From NCBI GenBank assembly GCA_947306605.1, contig CAMZHB010000075.1:1-7567 (forward strand): a stretch of 7,567 nucleotides of DNA, in the 5' to 3' direction. Position 1 is the stretch's first letter. Each line of letters starts with the position of its first letter. Made by a program: the position numbers and the translations under genes. The stretch comes from an uncultured Prevotellaceae bacterium (GTDB lineage: Bacteria > Bacteroidota > Bacteroidia > Bacteroidales > Bacteroidaceae). A model generated the notes under the pieces. The model saw only the letters and a program-made list of their open reading frames with translations. It had not been told where the DNA came from and searched no databases. Below, piece by piece: positions 6,611-7,567 of this stretch.

Positions 6611-7306
6611 ATGAAATCATTGTTACGGTTCGTCTTAAAGGTGCTCCGGTGGTGCATTATCCTGTTTATAGGGTCTAGCATCTTCTTTACACTGCTTTAC
6701 AGATGGGTTCCGGTGCGCATTACACCCCTGATGATTATCCGGTGTGTCCAACAAGTAAGTCACGGTGAGAAGATTAGGCTGCGCTGTCATTGGGTTCCGC
6801 TTGACGAAATGTCGCGTTATTTGCCCGTAGCCGTGATTGCGTCTGAGGACCAGCGGTTTCTGTTGCACCATGGCTTTGATTTCAGCGCCATTCAGCAGGC
6901 TGTAGAGGAGCATGAACGTGGTGGCCGCCGTCGTGGGGCGAGTACGATTAGTCAACAAACGGCTAAAAACGTTTTTCTCTGGCCTGCTTCGTCGTGGGTC
7001 AGAAAAGGGCTGGAGGTATACTTTACTGGTTTGATTGAAATTTGTTGGAGCAAAGAGCGAATCATGGAAGTGTACCTGAATGTCATAGAAACTGGCGACG
7101 GAATCTATGGTGCGGAGGCTGTAGCCCAACTTAACTTCGGCTGTACTGCAAAAGAGCTTTCACGAACTCAATGTGCCTTAATCGCAGCTACGCTGCCAAA
7201 TCCGCTGAAGTTTGACAGTGTCCGTCCTTCGCGTTACGTGATGCGGCGTCAGCAGGCTATAATGAAGCAAATGAAGCATGTGCCGTTGTTTAAGAAGGCC
7301 AAGTGA
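6611..7306 (+). CDS. mtgA: Monofunctional biosynthetic peptidoglycan transglycosylase
   Basis: MtgA polymerises lipid II into glycan strands on the periplasmic side of the inner membrane. The 231-aa product is a single GT51 domain with no transpeptidase domain. A membrane anchor covers about residues 11-30. Catalytic motif 1 is VIASEDQRFLLHHGFD (75-90) with the general base E79, motif 2 is RGASTISQQTAKNVFL (108-123), and the later motifs are KGLEVYFT (132-139), KERIMEVYLNV (148-158) and GDGIYGAEA (162-170). I chose the ATG at 6611; an upstream in-frame TTG at 6572 would start inside the preceding terminator and put extra residues before the anchor. The gene sits 24 nt behind that terminator, with only a weak promoter-like sequence between. 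Its stop codon abuts the terminator shared with the convergent gene. The family call is firm. Confidence 0.95.
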   Translation: MKSLLRFVLKVLRWCIILFIGSSIFFTLLYRWVPVRITPLMIIRCVQQVSHGEKIRLRCHWVPLDEMSRYLPVAVIASEDQRFLLHHGFDFSAIQQAVEEHERGGRRRGASTISQQTAKNVFLWPASSWVRKGLEVYFTGLIEICWSKERIMEVYLNVIETGDGIYGAEAVAQLNFGCTAKELSRTQCALIAATLPNPLKFDSVRPSRYVMRRQQAIMKQMKHVPLFKKAK

Positions 7307-7371
7307 AAAAACAAGTCCGATATAGTTTGTTCTATGTCGGACTTGCTTCGTTTTATATCGGACTTGTTTTT
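7307..7371. terminator. Bidirectional terminator with three copies of one half-site
   Basis: The left arm 7307-7324 (A5 then CAAGTCCGATATA) is perfectly complementary to 7354-7371 over 18 bp. A middle copy at 7332-7345 (CTATGTCGGACTTG) can also pair with 7312-7325 over 14 bp with one G-U, leaving a 6-nt loop. The outer arms carry A and T runs, so U-tracts follow the stem on either strand. It lies between the stop codons of the convergent mtgA and DUF1460-type genes, and so probably ends both transcripts. Confidence 0.87.
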
Positions 7372-7383
7372 GCGCAGGAGGGA

Positions 7384-7567
7384 TTACTTGAATGCGTTTT
7401 GCCCTTTGTTGATGCGAATGACGCGTACTCCGGTTTGTGTGCGCTGTTTCTGCTGGTACTCCTCCAATGTGAGGTCGTCGAAAATGACTTTGTGACGAAG
7501 ACTGGAGGCGTGAAGCAAGTGTAACTTCCCGTCATTCATCCATACAGCCAATCCAAGGTGGCTCACG
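7384..7567 (-). CDS. DUF1460-type (amidase-like) protein, C-terminal fragment
   Basis: The last 61 or so residues of a minus-strand gene enter from the right edge; the true start is outside the window. The visible part reads SHLGLAVWMNDGKLHLLHASS, then a short linker, LTLEEYQQKQRTQTGVRVIR and a basic end. This pattern (HxGxA, gap, LHLLHASS, gap, TLxxY, gap, GxRVxR) is what I recall from the C-terminal part of DUF1460 proteins, NlpC/P60-like periplasmic proteins linked to peptidoglycan cleavage. The HLLHAS histidine is the likely catalytic one, by analogy with the fold. The TAA stop is at 7384-7386, followed by the shared terminator. The assignment rests on pattern memory from a fragment, so it is moderate. 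If right, it places a peptidoglycan-related gene tail to tail with mtgA. Confidence 0.72.
   Translation of the reverse strand, partial: VSHLGLAVWMNDGKLHLLHASSLRHKVIFDDLTLEEYQQKQRTQTGVRVIRINKGQNAFK

Noticed and set aside
7303..7524. Plus-strand open frame of 73 codons starting with GTG at the mtgA stop, with a hydrophobic N-terminus.
   Set aside because: Its first codons are the terminator stem itself, and the rest lies opposite a minus-strand frame with recognisable DUF1460-like sequence. The hydrophobic look comes from translating the inverted repeat and its T runs.

Overview
The window looks like a chromosomal piece of a Bacteroidales bacterium, most likely Prevotella-like. The evidence is the promoter style (TAnnTTTG -7 boxes), the lack of strong Shine-Dalgarno sites, a bifunctional HisIE, an archaeal-type ProS of 494 aa, and the gene order hisH-hisA-hisF-hisIE followed by an FtsE-like ATPase and aspartate kinase. 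Nothing points to a phage, plasmid, transposon, CRISPR array or stable RNA gene. The genus is inferred from the general look of the proteins, not from a database comparison.

Left block (1-5577, all on the minus strand). Transcription probably starts at a -7 box at 5570-5577 and runs leftwards through proS, hisH, hisA, hisF, hisIE, an ftsE-like gene and the first 184 codons of aspartate kinase (lysC). Gaps are 3, overlap of about 8, 11, 10, 13 and 24 nt, so this reads as one long operon with no visible internal terminator. HisH and HisF form imidazole-glycerol-phosphate synthase, HisIE supplies the two earlier steps on PRPP-ATP, and HisA the isomerisation between them. Together they take PR-ATP to IGP plus AICAR. 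HisG, HisB, HisC and HisD are not in the window. ProS charges tRNA-Pro, FtsE is a division-type ABC ATPase, and aspartate kinase opens the lysine/threonine/methionine pathway.

Divergent intergenic region (5549-5844). This 296-bp stretch holds the proS promoter, a promoter for the rightward lipoprotein gene, and an 8-bp inverted repeat of unknown meaning.

Right block (5845-7567). On the plus strand lies an OmpA-family lipoprotein with a glycine-zipper segment, a strong intrinsic terminator, and mtgA (monofunctional peptidoglycan glycosyltransferase). mtgA converges on the 3' end of a DUF1460-type gene on the minus strand. The 77 bp between them hold an unusual terminator built from three copies of one half-site. 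The theme of this block is the cell envelope and peptidoglycan.

Assessment: this is mostly well-known housekeeping sequence, and I found no convincing new biological system. The points most worth a second look are the three-armed bidirectional terminator, the Val-to-Gln change in the HisH oxyanion-strand motif, and the placement of proS at the head of a his operon.
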